Assembly (NCBI GenBank): GCA_032433765.1
Contig: JAVIAB010000102.1
Coordinates: forward strand, 7,813,507-7,877,506
Origin: Megaustenia siamemsis
Taxonomy: Eukaryota; Mollusca; Gastropoda; Stylommatophora; Ariophantidae
Direction: 5' to 3'
DNA: 64,000 nucleotides
Positions within the stretch are counted from its first letter, which is position 1; each line of letters starts with the position of its first letter. Made by a program: the position numbers and the translations under genes. This document shows, piece by piece, positions 20,748-33,936 of this stretch. Below the pieces are notes generated by a model. That model did not search any database and was not told the origin of the DNA. It saw only the letters and a program-made list of their open reading frames with translations.

Positions 20748-21745
20748 ACATACAAGTTGCCTGCTTGATCCTATTATGACCTTCATGAAGTTGTTTACAA
20801 TATTTCTCAATTCCTCATGACACATACAATATGCCTGCTTGATCCTATAATGACCTTCATGAAGTTGTTTACAATCTTTCTCAATTCTTCCTGACACATA
20901 CAAGATGCCTGCTTGATCCTATAATGACCTTCATGAAGTTGTTTACAATATTTCTCAATTCTTCCTGATGCATACAAGATGCCTGCTTGATCCTATAATG
21001 ACCTTCATGAAGTTGTTTACAATCTTTCTCAATTCCTCATTACACATACAAGATGCCTGCTTGATCCTATAATGACCTTCATGAAGTTGTTTACAATCTT
21101 TCTCAATTCTTCCTGACACATACAAGATGCCTGCTTGATCCCATAATGACCTTCATGAAGTTGTTTACAATCTTTCTCAATTCCTCATTACACATACAAG
21201 ATGCCTGCTTGATCCTATAATGACCTTCATGAAGTTGTTTACAATCTTTCTCAATTCTTCCTGACACATACAAGATGCCTGCTTGATCCTATAATGACCT
21301 TCATGAAGTTGTTTACAATCTTTCTCAATTCCTCATTACACATACAAGATGCCTGCTTGATCCTATAATGACCTTCATGAAGTTGTTTACAATCTTTCTC
21401 AATTCCTCATTACACATACAAGATGCCTGCTTGATCCTATAATAACCTTCATGATGTTTACAATCTTTCTCAATTCCTCATTACACATACAAGAAGCCTG
21501 CTTGATCCAATAATGACCTTCATGAAGTTGTTTACAATCTTTCTCAATTCTTCCTGACACATACAAGATGCCTGCTTGATCCTATAATAACCTTCATGAA
21601 GTTGTTTACAATCTTTCTCAATTCCTCATTACACATACAAGATGCCTGCTTGATCCTATAATAACCTTCATGAAGTTGTTTACAATCTTTCTCAATTCTT
21701 CATTACACATACAAGATGCCTGCTTGATCCTATACTTCAATGAGG
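20748..21745. repeat. 74-bp tandem repeat, about 13.5 copies (copy 1)
   Basis: Two unit flavours (CTCATTACACAT and CTTCCTGACACAT) tend to alternate, giving a ~148-bp higher-order pattern. The last copy is divergent and merges into the unique block at ~21730. Confidence 0.97.
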
Positions 21746-22650
21746 TTGTTCACAATTTTCCTGACAAGCACCAAATGTCAGGATTTGTTCCCCCCAAAAA
21801 CATCTTTAACCCAAGATTATGATACCGTAGTCAAATTTACAGCACCAAAACACAAGTTTCTTAAAATCTGACATTTTTCCGTGTTCAAACATTACCCCCC
21901 CCCCCCCTTCCATGTACCTTCGTAATTAACACTCCTGGTTACCCATGAGGAGAGGGTGGGGGGTGTTTGTTTCCATTGCTATTGGATTTTTAATATTTTT
22001 TCCCAAAATTGTAAGATACGTTTCATGCGGAAAAAAAATATCACCAATTTTAAAAAATTGGCCGTTTTCCAACTAAGGAAATTTCCTGGCCATCGGCAAA
22101 CTTCAAACAAACCTTTGTGACTCTGGAAACAGCAAATAACGCAATGCGGTCGCCGGACATACTGACAGACTTACGGTGACTGTACTGATAGACATTGTAA
22201 CACGTCCGGTCCATGAGGTGAAACTCAGGTTATAAGTCAACCTGAGCCAGGAATTTTGAGTCCCCATGTTTTTCCTAGTGTGAACACAAGGGACTGTGTC
22301 AAGAGTTTAAAGAAATTACCATTTTTTTTAGAACACTTAATATTACATTTAAGTGGTAGTAAATTTTGCTATGGATTCATAACTGAGAGTGTTACTGATA
22401 AATATTATAATCTAGGGTTAATCATTCCTTTTTCTCCTTTGTCCATCTCTCTACATTTCTTCTTCTGGTAATAATTTTATGAACTTTCTTGTTTGTATTA
22501 TGGTCTCGCCATTTCTATGGTATGTATGTTCTTATCTAGTTTTGTAATAATGGTCTCTGCTTCAGATCTAAAAGAATTTTGATATTAACAAATTTATTGT
22601 GTCTTCGGCAGATTTATCTCTAAAATAGGAAATAGTTGTCAGCCTGACGG
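21746..22650. other. Non-repetitive block of the duplication, copy 1
   Basis: Contains a C homopolymer near 21895, GACCTTCGTAATTAACACTC-type unique sequence and a small frame (22256-22471) kept unchanged in copy 2. Because the copies are young this is not evidence of selection. No homology recognised. Confidence 0.4.
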
Positions 22651-22654
22651 TATT

Positions 22655-23200
22655 ACGCAGCTCTTATTTTGTGAGAATGGTAACTTAACGGTATTATGTG
22701 TCTCTTATTTTGAGAGAATGGTAACTGATGGTATTACATAGCTCTTATTTTGAGAGAATGGTAAATGATGGTATTACATAGCTCTTATTTTGAGAGAATG
22801 GTAACTGATGGTATTACATAGCTCTTATTTTGAGAGAATGGTAACTGATGGTATTACATAGCTCTTATTTTGTGAGAATGGTAATTGACAGAATTAAGTA
22901 GATCTTATTTTGAGAGAATGATAACATAACCGACAGAATTAAGTAGATCTTATTTTGAGAGAATGATAACATAACCAACAGAATTAAGTAGATCTTATTT
23001 TGTGAAATGGTAACTGACAGAATTAAGTAGATCTTATTTTGAGAGACTGGTAACTGACAGAATTAAGTAGCTCTTATTTTGTGAGAATGGTAACTGACAG
23101 AATTAAGTAGATCTTATTTTGATAGAATGGTAACTGACAGAATTAAGTAGCTCTTATTTTGTGAGAATGGTAACGGACAGAATTAAGTAGCCCTGAAGTA
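22655..23200. repeat. 40-bp tandem repeat (copy 1), about 14 copies
   Basis: Unit CTCTTATTTTGAGAGAATGG plus TAACTGATGGTATTACATAG. The first half of the array has the GGTATTACATAG form, the second half the CAGAATTAAGTAG form. Confidence 0.95.
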
Positions 23201-23379
23201 GTCCAAAATCTTGTAATACAACCAAAAAAACACTTGTTTTCTTAGTTGCTGAGATTGTATATGTATTCACATATCCATTTGAAATGTTTTCGAAGTACAT
23301 TAAATGATTTGTGCAACATTTTCCCATCTCATGTTTGTCTTTCCTTTATTTTGTGTGTGTGAAGAAACTTAATATACTG

Positions 23380-23780
23380 TATAGCGTGGAACGAATTCAA
23401 AACAAACGAGGAAATTAGAGAAATCGCCAATCAACCACTAATATCTTCAGTAATAAAGAAAAGACGATGGTCATATGTTGGACATGTGATGAGAAGAGAT
23501 AATAACCGAATAGCAAAGCAAGCCCTCATATGGGAAACAACAGATAAGAGAAAAAGAGGGAGACACTGAGAAGAACATTGATGAGAGAGGCAAGAGCAGC
23601 AGGAATCGGCTCCCTCAATGAGATAGAGCTGCTTGCACAGAACAGAGACAGATGGCGAGATTTGATAAAATATCTTTAAAAGAAAACTGCTAGAACAGAA
23701 ATTCAGATAGGAGAAGGTGTATCTTGGTCTACGCCCTATGGGCCGGCTACGGCTCGAAAGGTCAATAGATAGAAAAAACT
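23380..23780 (+). mobile_element. LINE D copy (copy 1)
   Basis: Same LINE D tail as at 18.3 kb, with frameshift-causing differences near the GKRKRG part. The 3' end is GTCAATAGATAG. Confidence 0.9.
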
Positions 23781-24180
23781 TACAAATATTACATATATAT
23801 GTAGTAATAGTAGTAGCCTCCGTCAGTTATAGTTGACTTTGGATTTTGCAGCTCCCCTGGGAAATGTTTTCTTTTTTTGCCGTGTATTCTCTTTTTCTAT
23901 GAATCTGTTGGCTTCCTGTTTGAATCGGGGATTTAGAGTGTTTCCAAAAATTGCAGTCTGTCACAATGTATCTCATAAGTATATATGGAGGCAAGAGACA
24001 GCAGAATGACGCTCCATGGCACCCGATGATGATGAAATGAACCATCTTACGGGCAGGGTTGGCACATCAGCTCTGGATGGCATTCGGCCTAGAAGAAGGA
24101 ATACTCCAACGGTAAGCCAGGATCCAGCTTGCTGCATACAGTGTGTCAATCACAGGGCAAGTTGAGTGGAATAATCAGGA
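23781..24180. other. Non-repetitive block between LINE D and the 50-bp array, copy 1
   Basis: Contains a LINE A-like 3' scrap (GGCAAGAGACAGCAGAATGA then GATGATGA) at ~23990-24035. Near-identical at 32160-32545. Confidence 0.5.
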
Positions 24181-26130
24181 CAAACTTGCATATACAAGTA
24201 CTGACCACGACCAGATTATTATGTGATGATGTCCATATACAAGTACTGACCACGACCAGCTCATCGTGTCATGTTGTTGTCCATATACAAGTACTTACCA
24301 CGACCAGATTATTATGTGTCATGATGTTGTCCATATACAAGTACTGACCACGACCAGCTCATCGTGTGTCATGATGTTGTCCATATACAAGTACTGACCA
24401 TGACCAGCTCATCGTGTGTCATGATGTTGTCCATATACAAGTACTGACCACGACCAGCTCATCGTGTCATGTTGTTGTCCATATACAAGTACTGACCACG
24501 ACCAGCTCATCGTGTCATGATGTTGTCCATATACAAGTACTGACCACGACCAGCTCATCGTGTCATGATGTTGTCCATATACAAGTACTGACCACGACCA
24601 GATTATTATGTGTCATGATGTTGTCCATATACAAGTACTGACCACGACCAGATTATTATGTGTCATGATGTTGTCCATATACAAGTACTGACCACGACCA
24701 GATTATTATGTGTCATGATGTTGTCCATATACAAGTACTGACCACGACCAGATTATTATGTGTCATGATGTTGTCCATATACAAGTACTGACCACGACCA
24801 GATTATTATGTGTCATGATGTTGTCCATATACAAGTACTGACCACGACCAGCTCATCGTGTGTCATGATGTTGTCCATATACAAGTACTGACCACGACCA
24901 GCTCATCGTGTCATGATGTTGTCCATATACAAGTACTGACCACGACCACCTCATTGTGCCATGATGTTGTCCATATACAAGTACTGACCATGACCAGCTC
25001 ATCGTGTGTCATGATGTTGTCCATATACAAGTACTAACCATGACCAGCTCATCGTGTGTCATGATGTTGTCCATATACAAGTACTAACCATGACCAGCTC
25101 ATCGTGTGTCATGATGTTGTCCATATACAAGTACTAACCATGACCAGCTCATCGTGTGTCATGATGTTGTCCATATACAAGTACTGACCATGACCAGCTC
25201 ATCGTGTGTCATGATGTTGTCCATATACAAGTACTGACCATGACCAGCTCATCGTGTGTCATGATGTCCATATACATTTACTGACAATGTGACCAGCTCA
25301 TCGTGTGTCATGATGTTGTCCATATACAAGTACTGACCACGACCAGCTCATCGTGTGTCATGATGTTGTCCATATACATTTACTGACAATGTGACCAGCT
25401 CATCGTGTGTCATGATGTTGTCCATATACATTTACTGACAATGTGACCAGCTCATCGTGTGTCATGATGTTGTCCATATACATTTACTGACAATGTGACC
25501 AGCTCATCGTGTGTCATGATGTTGTCCATATACATTTACTGACAATGTGACCAGCTCATTGTGTGTCATGATGTTGTCCATATACATTTACTGACAATGT
25601 GACCAGCTCATCGTGTGTCATGATGTTGTCCATATACAAGTACTAACCATGACCAGCTCATCGTGTGTCATGATGTTGTCCATATACAAGTACTGACCAT
25701 GACCAGCTCATCGTGTGTCATGATGTTGTCCATATACAAGTACTGACCACGACTAGCTCATCGTGTGTCATGATGTTGTCCATATACATTTACTGACAAT
25801 GTGACCAGCTCATCGTGTGTCATGATGTTGTCCATATGCAAGTACTGACCACGACCAGCTCATCGTGTGTCATGATGTTGTCCATACACAAGTACTAACC
25901 ATGACCAGCTCATCGTGTGTCATGATGTTGTCCATATACAAGTACTGACAATGTGACCAGCTCATCGTGTGTCATGATGTTGTCCATATACAAGTACTGA
26001 CCACGACCAGCTCATCGTGTGTCATGATGTTGTCCATATACATTTACTGACCATGACCAGCTCATTGTGTGCCATGATGTTGTCCATATACAAGTACTGA
26101 CCATGACCAGCTCATCATGTGTTCTGACTT
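24180..26130. repeat. 50-bp minisatellite (copy 1), about 40 copies
   Basis: Unit CATGATGTTGTCCATATACA plus AGTACTGACCACGACCAGCTCATCGTGTGT. Variants cluster: GACCAGATTATTATG at 24.6-24.85 kb, CATTTACTGACAATGTGACC at 25.27-25.6 kb. A short (CA)n follows at ~26165. Confidence 0.97.
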
Positions 26131-26515
26131 TTAAAAAGTATGGAAGATATGTTCAGTTGTATACACATACACACACACACACACACCTCTACTCTTGCAA
26201 AACTCAAGTAATCTCCCTTACTCTAGACTTCCTGTACCAACTCAAAAGCTAATTGGTTTATTTAGTAATACAACAAAGGTATATGCATGAATATAAAACC
26301 ATATAAAACATATAGAAACATACAAGGCTCCAGCAATATGAATATAAAATAATTGTACATGGTTAACTATATACGAATATGTATTGGCTTGTATATCAGT
26401 CAGCCAAATAGATATTTATATATATATATACACATTTGCATAAATAAATAAATATATGTAGAATATTCAAATCATCATCAACTTATCAGCTCCATTTTAT
26501 CCAATATTGTTGATA
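26131..26515. other. Non-repetitive block, copy 1
   Basis: AT-rich with (CA)n and (TA)n tracts. Matches 34770-35155. No coding signal. Confidence 0.4.
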
Positions 26516-26518
26516 TCT

Positions 26519-27597
26519 TCAAACAATGCTCACTTCTGTCAATGTTATACCTATGTGTTCATAAATATATTGAGTTATTTGCGGGTCATCATCATTGCAC
26601 TCCAAACATGTCCATAGGTGCTCAGATCCCCTCATCAGTAATTCCTGCAGTGTCCAACGACTGACGACTCCAGTACTGTGTTGGTTGATAAGTCTTCTTA
26701 CACGCCCATTAAGTTTCTCGTTTCTGGCTGTGCCCATCTTAACTCCCATCTCTTTCATATGAAGGAGTGACGTGGACTCATGGTTGTCGAAGTCCTGTCC
26801 CCTTCCCACTTCCCGGAGGGCATTGATGATGTCCCACCTGATCCATTGGTTGACAGTCTTCAACAACAACACAGCCAACCAACCTGTCCGCTCTTTTATT
26901 TCCCCGTACTCCCGCATGTCCAGGGACGTAGACAAAGGTGATCTCATGTATTTTTGACTTCTGCAATGACTCTACCTATTGCCTGTGTACAAAGCCCGCC
27001 TCCACTTTTCTTATCATGCTCATCGAATCACTCAGTATGTAGGCGTGGGCGTAGTCTTGTGACTCTAACCAGATGAATGCCCTGGTCACTGCCATCATCT
27101 CCATAGTCATGCTACTCTTGGTCATAACGTATGCACCACTGTCTTCCTTGACTATTTTGCCTACCAAGCGTGCTGTAAATGCCCGTGCACTCCTTTGATG
27201 TCGTATTACTGATCGTCTGTATAGATGACTGCATCTTTCTCATTGGTGTTATCCCAGATGAGACTGTTGACCTCGGTATTGACCACAACTGAGTTCTGTT
27301 CCCTACATTTCCTGTTGAGTGTGATAATAATGTCTGAATGACGTAGACACTGGTATCCACTCCTCGCCAGAGTTGATAATGGTAAGTCCACAGACCTGTC
27401 TGATGACATATTCTGCTCGGTGCCTCCCCATCACATGATTTGCCCCTAGCTTTAGCCTGACACCTTTCCCTTCCCAATGGAGCAGCCATTGTTGTGTGTG
27501 CTACGTCATCATAATGGCTCATCGTATATCCCTAGACCAGCCATATGCTAATCTTATGGTCTGTTGTTTGATGTGCGACGGGGATAATCTGACAACT
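26519..27597 (-). mobile_element. LINE F body with RNase H domain (copy 1)
   Basis: The minus strand encodes a decayed RNase H: SSMTMEMMAVTRAFIWL (E position), AYILSDSMSMIRKV (D position) and FVYVPGHAGVRGNKRAD, the usual RNase H C-terminal motif. The upstream TDD (YTDDQ) stands where TDGS is expected. Stops and frame changes show it is a pseudogene. Confidence 0.85.
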
Positions 27598-27610
27598 AAC
27601 TGTGTATTAT

Positions 27611-28314
27611 TTATTATTATATGTATTATTATAAAACTATGATCATAAACAAAGAAAATTCTCAAGACCTACAATTAAATATCACAGTTGAGGGAATACA
27701 TCTGGAGACAGTTCAAGGCTACAACTAACTGGGACATACTATAACCAATGATAGAAAATGCAAAATTGAAATAAACAAAAGAATAGGTATGGCAAAAAGT
27801 AATTTTAATGCCATGAAAAATATACTAACAACAAAACAAATATCAACAGGGCTGAAACTAAGAATGGCAAAATGTTACATCTTCTCAATATTCCTGTATG
27901 GTGTAGAAACATGGACATTAGACAAGAAAACAGAACAGAAAATTGAAGCCTTTGAAATGTGGATTTCTAGAAGAATAGGTAGAATTGGATGGAAACAAAA
28001 GATAACAAATGATGAAGTTTTAAAACAACTGAAAATAAAAAGAGAACTACTAAATACAATTAAGACAAGACAAATTAAATTTGTGGGTCATGTTAAAAGA
28101 CACAACAGCCTAATAAAAGTAATGTTGGAAGGGAAAATACAAGGTAAAAGAGGCAGAGGCAGACCAAGACTAACATGGATGAGTAACATCAAAAGATGGA
28201 CAAGTCAATCTATGACAGCATAGATTGTCACCAAGTCACCATCAAAGCAAGAAACAGAGTAGAATGGCGATCCATGGTAGCCAACCTTCATTGTGGAGAA
28301 GGCACTCGATGATG
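27611..28314 (+). mobile_element. LINE A copy nested in LINE F, 13-bp target duplication (copy 1)
   Basis: The target duplication AACTGTGTATTAT is at 27598-27610 and 28315-28327. The frame reads GMAKSNFNAMKNILTTKQIS, YIFSIFLYGVETWTL and RRIGRIGWKQKITNDEVLKQ: thumb and post-RT tail, 5' truncated, ending in ATGATG. It was present before the duplication. Confidence 0.95.
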
Positions 28315-28327
28315 AACTGTGTATTAT

Positions 28328-28845
28328 ATGTTCAGAATTGGAGTAAAAAATGATGCCCTAACATTATCAAGCGCTAAACATTAAAAAAAATATTACGATC
28401 ATCATTTTCAAGAGGACGTGAACTTCCGGTCAATATGGTGGATAGGCGGCAGGAACCACTGAAGGTTATGTACGAAAGTGTTCCTTGTTGCAGTTTCCTC
28501 ATATTCCAAGTCCGGCTTGTTGCATGAGCTACTGAGTTAAGTGCTCTGTGCACACCGTAAGCTGTGTGTCTCATCCGTTTTTATCATGTTTCGATACTCC
28601 CTTTATTTACGATGAATGATGACATTGTATGACATGGAACAGTTGGCTGTGTTCACTTTCTGTGCGGTTTCGCCTTATGTCTTTTGGCGTGTGCTGAGAC
28701 TGCTATGATGGGGACTACAGCTACTTTTTCTTTGTTTGGGAGATGAGTTAGTAATTCGGATGATTTCACTGGCACAGGCGGGTGAGCAATTATGGATTTT
28801 AATTCGTTTGCAGTGATACCGAGGCCTTCCATAACCAATAACCAA
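28328..28845 (-). mobile_element. LINE F end (boundary between duplication copies)
   Basis: Continues LINE F beyond the LINE A insertion and ends at GGTTATGGAAGGCC (minus strand), where the 74-bp array starts. Confidence 0.85.
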
Positions 28846-28849
28846 TAAT

Positions 28850-30018
28850 AACATACAAGTTGCCTGCTTGATCCTATAATGACCTTCATGAAGTTGTTTA
28901 CAATCTTTCTCAATTCCTCATTACACATACAAGATGCCTGCTTGATCCTATAATGACCTTCATGAAGTTGTTTACAATCTTTCTCAATTCTTCCTGACAC
29001 ATACAAGATGCCTGCTTGATCCCATAATGACCTTCATGAAGTTGTTTACAATCTTTCTCAATTCCTCATTACACATACAAGATGCCTGCTTGATCCTATA
29101 ATGACCTTCATGAAGTTGTTTACAATCTTTCTCAATTCTTCCTGACACATACAAGATGCCTGCTTGATCCTATAATGACCTTCATGAAGTTGTTTACAAT
29201 CTTTCTCAATTCCTCATGACACATACAAGATGCCTGCTTGATCCTATAATGACCTTCATGAAGTTGTTTACAATCTTTCTCAATTCTTCCTGATGCATAC
29301 AAGATGCCTGCTTGATCCTATAATGACCTTCATGAAGTTGTTTACAATCTTTCTCAATTCTTCCTGACACATACAAGATGCCTGCTTGATCCTATAATGA
29401 CCTTCATGAAGTTGTTTACAATCTTTCTCAATTCTTCCTGACACATACAAGATGCCTGCTTGATCCTATAATGACCTTCATGAAGTTGTTTACAATCTTT
29501 CTCAATTCTTCCTGACACATACAAGATGCCTGCTTGATCCTATAATGACCTTCATGAAGTTGTTTACAATCTTTCTCAATTCCTCATTACACATACAAGA
29601 TGCCTGCTTGATCCTATAATAACCTTCATGAAGTTGTTTACAATCTTTCTCAATTCCTCATTACACATACAAGATGCCTGCTTGATCCTATAATGACCTT
29701 CATGAAGTTGTTTACAATCTTTCTCAATTCCTCATTACACATACAAGATGCCTGCTTGATCCTATAATTGACCTTCATGAAGTTGTTTACAATCTTTCTC
29801 AATTCCTCATTACACATACAAGATGCCTGCTTGATCCTATAATTGACCTTCATGAAGTTGTTTACAATCTTTCTCAATTCCTCATTACACATACAAGATG
29901 CCTGCTTGATCCTATAATAACTGCTTGATCCTATAATAACCTTCATGAAGTTGTTTACAATCTTTCTCAATTCTTCATTACACATACAAGATGCCTGCTT
30001 GATCCTATACTTCAATGA
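28850..30018. repeat. 74-bp tandem repeat (copy 2), about 15.7 copies
   Basis: As in copy 1, with extra units near 29.2-29.6 kb and a small internal duplication at ~29910-29940 (CTGCTTGATCCTATAATAA twice). Confidence 0.97.
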
Positions 30019-30900
30019 GGTTGTTCACAATTTTCCTGACAAGCACCAAATGTCAGGATTTGTTTCCCCCCAAAACATCTTTAACCCAAGATTATGATAA
30101 CCGTAGTCAAATTTACAGCACCAAAACACAAGTTTCTTAAAATCTGACATTTTTCCGTGTTCAAACATTACCCCCCCTTCGATGTACCTTCGTAATTAAC
30201 ACTCCTGGTTACCCATGAGGAGAGGGTGGGGGGTGTTTGTTTCCATTGCTATTGGATTTTTAATATTTTTCCCAAAATTGTAAGATACGTTTAATGCGGA
30301 AAAAAAATATCACCAATTTTCAAGAAATTGGCCGTTTTCCAACTAAGGAAATTTCCTGGCCATCGGCAAACTTCAAACAAACCTTTGTGACTCTGGAAAC
30401 AGCGAATAACGCAATGCGGTCGCCGGACATACTGACAGACTTACGGTGACTGTACTGATAGACATTGTAACACGTCCGGTCCATGAGGTGAAACTCAGGT
30501 TATAAGTCAACCTGAGCCAGGAATTTTGAGTCCCCATGTTTTTCCTAGTGTGAACACAAGGGACTGTGTCAAGAGTTTAAAGAAATTACCATTTTTTTTA
30601 GAACACTTAATATTACATTTAAGTGGTAGTAAATTTTGCTATGGATTCATAACTGAGAGTGTTACTGATAAATATTATAATCTAGGGTTAATCATTCCTT
30701 TTTCTCCTTTGTCCATCTCTCTACATTTCTTCTTCTGGTAATAATTTTATGAACTTTCTTGTTTGTATTATGGTCTCGCCATTTCTATGGTATGTATGTT
30801 CTTATCTAGTTTTGTAATAATGGTCTCTGCTTCAGATCTAAAAGAATTTTGATATTAACAAATTTATTGTGTCTTCGGCAGATTTATCTCTAAAATAGGA
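30019..30900. other. Non-repetitive block, copy 2
   Basis: Almost identical to 21746-22650. The C homopolymer is shorter than in copy 1. Confidence 0.45.
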
Positions 30901-30904
30901 AATA

Positions 30905-31545
30905 GTTGTCAGCCTGACGGTATTACGTAGCTCTTATTTTGTGAGAATGGTAACTTAACGGTATTATGTGTCTCTTATTTTGAGAGAATGGTAACTGATG
31001 GTATTACATAGCTCTTATTTTGAGAGAATGGTAAATGATGGTATTACATAGCTCTTATTTTGAGAGAATGGTAACTGATGGTATTACATAGCTCTTATTT
31101 TGAGAGAATGGTAACTGATGGTATTACATAGCTCTTATTTTGAGAGAATGCTAACTGATGGTATTACATAGCCCTTATTTTGTGAGAGTGGTAATTGACA
31201 GAATTAAGTAGATCTTATTTTGAGAGAATGATAACATAACCGACAGAATTAAGTAGATCTTATTTTGAGAGAATGATAACATAACCGACAGAATTAAGTA
31301 GATCTTATTTTGAGAGAATGATAACATAACCAACAAAATTAAGTAGATCTTATTTTGTGAAATGGTAACTGACAGAATTAAGTAGATCTTATTTTGTGAA
31401 ATGGTAACTGACAGATTTAAGTAGATCTTATTTTGAGAGAATGGTAACTGACAGAATTAAGTAGCTCTTATTTTGTGAGAATGGTAACTGACAGAATTAA
31501 GTAGCTCTTATTTTGTGAAATGGTAACTGACAGAATTAAGTAGCC
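30905..31545. repeat. 40-bp tandem repeat (copy 2), about 16 copies
   Basis: Same unit as copy 1. About two more GATAACATAACCGACAGAAT-type units than copy 1. Confidence 0.95.
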
Positions 31546-31734
31546 CTGAAGTAGTCCAAAATCTTGTAATGCAACCAAAAAAACACTTGTTTTCTTAGTT
31601 GCTGAGATTGTATATGTATTCACATATCCATTTGAAATGTTTTCGAAGTACATTAAATGATTTGTGCAACATTTTCCCATCTCATGTTTGTCTTTCCTTT
31701 ATTTTGTGTGTGTGAAGAAACTTAATATACTGTA

Positions 31735-32135
31735 TAGCGTGGAACGAATTCAAAACAAACGAGGAAATTAGAGAAATCGCCAATCAACCACTAATATCTT
31801 CAGTAATAAAGAAAAGACGATGGTCATATGTTGGACATGTGATGAGAAGAGATAATAACCGAATAGCAAAGCAAGCCCACATATGGGAAACAACAGATAA
31901 GAGAAAAAGAGGGAGACACTGAGAAGAACATTGATGAGAGAGGCAAGAGCAGCAGGAATCGGCTCCCTCAATGAGATAGAGCTGCTTGCACAGAACAGAG
32001 ACAGATGGCGAGATTTGATAAAATATCTTTAAAAGAAAACTGCTAGAACAGAAATTCAGATAGGAGAAGGTGTATCTTGGTCTACGCCCTATGGGCCGGC
32101 TACGGCTCGAAAGGTCAATAGATAGATAGATAGAA
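31735..32135 (+). mobile_element. LINE D copy (copy 2)
   Basis: Nearly identical to 23380-23780; the GATA tail is longer (GATAGATAGATAG). Confidence 0.9.
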
Positions 32136-32544
32136 AAAACTTACAAATATTACATATATATGTAGTAATAGTAGTAGCCTCCTTCAGTTATAGTTGACTT
32201 TGGATTTTGCAGCTCCCCTGGGAAATGTTTTCTTTTTTTGCTGTGTATTTTCTTTTTCTATGAATCTGTTGGCTTCCTGTTTGAATCGGGGATTTAGAGT
32301 GTTTCCAAAAATTGCAGTCTGTCACAATGTATCTCATAAGTATATATGGAGGCAAGAGACAGCAGAATGACGCTCCATGGCACCCGATGATGATGAAATG
32401 AACCATCTTACGGGCAGGGTTGGCACATCAGCTCTGGATGGCATTCGGCCTAGAAGAAGGAATACTCCAACGGTAAGCCAGGATCCAGCTTGCTGCATAC
32501 AGTGTGTCAATCACAGGGCAAGTTGAGTGGAATAATCAGGACAA

Positions 32545-33190
32545 ACATGCATATACAAGTACTGACCATGACCAGCTCATCATGTGTCATGATGTTGTCC
32601 ATATACAAGTACTGACCACGACCAGCTCATCGTGTCATGATGTTGTCCATATACAAGCATTGACCACGACCAGATTATTATGACCCATGATGTTGTCCAT
32701 ATACATGTACTGACCATGACCAGCTCATCATGTGTCATGATGTTGTCCATATACAAGTACTGACCACGACCAGCTCATCGTGTCATGATGTTGTCCATAT
32801 ACAAGTACTGACCACGACAAGATTATTATGTGTCATGATGTTGTCCATATACAAGTACTGACCACGACCAGATTATTATGTATCATGATGTTGTCCATAT
32901 ACAAGTACTGACCACGACCAGATTATTATGTATCATGATGTTGTCCATATACAAGTACTGACCATGACCAGATTATTATGTGTCATGATGTTGTCCATAT
33001 ACAAGTACTGACCATGACCAGATTATTATGTATCATGATGTTGTCCATATACAAGTACTGACCACGACCAGATTATTATGTATCATGATGTCCATATACA
33101 AGTATTGACCACGACTAGTTCATCGTGTGTCATGTTGTTGTCCATATACAAGTACTGACCATAACCAGCTCATCGTGTGTCATGATGTTG
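32545..33190. repeat. 50-bp minisatellite (copy 2, left part), about 13 copies
   Basis: Same unit as copy 1, cut by the Penelope fragment at 33191. Confidence 0.97.
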
Positions 33191-33936
33191 TCTATATAGT
33201 AGCCTCCCAATCTCCCTCGCTCCCACCCTCAACACTTCGGTACGGCCCCTTGTGGTCGTAACTGTATTACCTGTGCCTATGTGCTCCCTGCTGACTCGGT
33301 TTTGTTCCCTAATGGACGGTTCGAGATCAAGCATAGCTTCACATGTGTGTCCCGCAAGCGTCATTTATGCCATCATATGCCAACGATGCCACATGACCTA
33401 TATTGGTGAGTCTGGGAGAAGATTAGCGGAAAGATTTTGTGAACATCTACGTGATGTCCAACAAAATACTGGTACTCCGGTGTCTTCCCACTTCAACTCT
33501 CCTGATCACAAGGGCAAAGACGACATCCGTGTCACTGGTATTGACCTTTGTCACTCTGGCGACCGCAGCCGCTTTACTTTGGAAAATCGCCTTATAGTCC
33601 AGTATGGTTCGTTGACCCCGAGAGGTATGAATGTATCACACTCATACGCATAGTTTCTTTTTGGTTGCTCCTTCCCTTTTGGTTGCTCCTTCCCTTTTGC
33701 ATAGCCTTCTCTACTACACATATTTGGGTTATTTGGTCTACTTACTATGCCATGCTTTTTATAGTTCTTCTCCTCTAGTCCCTTATGAGACACTTCAGTT
33801 TTCTATTCCTATTGAGCCGAAACGTTGTTTAGTCTGTGTCGTCCACTTGTCACGTAAAGCTTCTTACATACCATTTTTTTATTTCCTTATATTCAGCTTT
33901 ACTGCAGCTTAGCATTTTTATGCCTTAACCCTTTAC
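33191..33936 (+). mobile_element. Penelope-like element fragment with GIY-YIG domain
   Basis: The frame reads PCGRNCITC and later NVIYAI-type start, MTYIGESGRRLAERFCEHL and LTPRGMN: the GIY-YIG endonuclease domain and C-terminal tail of Penelope-like retroelements (VIYAI and YIGES are the two hallmark motifs). One frameshift at ~33353 separates the cysteine-rich linker from the GIY-YIG part. The reverse transcriptase is absent (5' truncated). After the stop come TATTGAGCCGAAACG and CACTTGTCACGTAAAGC, as in the solo 3' ends elsewhere. It is missing from copy 1. No clear target duplication. Confidence 0.88.

Larger units (their letters stand above)
20250..28327. repeat. Segmental duplication, copy 1
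   Basis: Order: LINE F end, 74-bp array, unique 0.9 kb, 40-bp array, LINE D, 0.4 kb, 50-bp array, 0.4 kb, LINE F body, LINE A. The same order with near-identical unique sequence follows in copy 2. The unique parts (for example 22256-22471 and 30526-30741) are identical or nearly so. Confidence 0.95.

Noticed and set aside
22256..22471. 71-codon frame identical at 30526-30741
   Set aside because: Identity follows from the young segmental duplication, since the non-coding flanks are equally alike; no domain is recognisable.
24180..26130. Possible CRISPR-like array
   Set aside because: The repeats are contiguous 47-50-bp units with no unique spacers, in a eukaryotic context. It is a minisatellite.
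33252..33653. Host GIY-YIG nuclease gene
   Set aside because: The cysteine-rich linker is frameshifted from the GIY-YIG part, the 3' sequence is a Penelope-type end and the block is absent from duplication copy 1.
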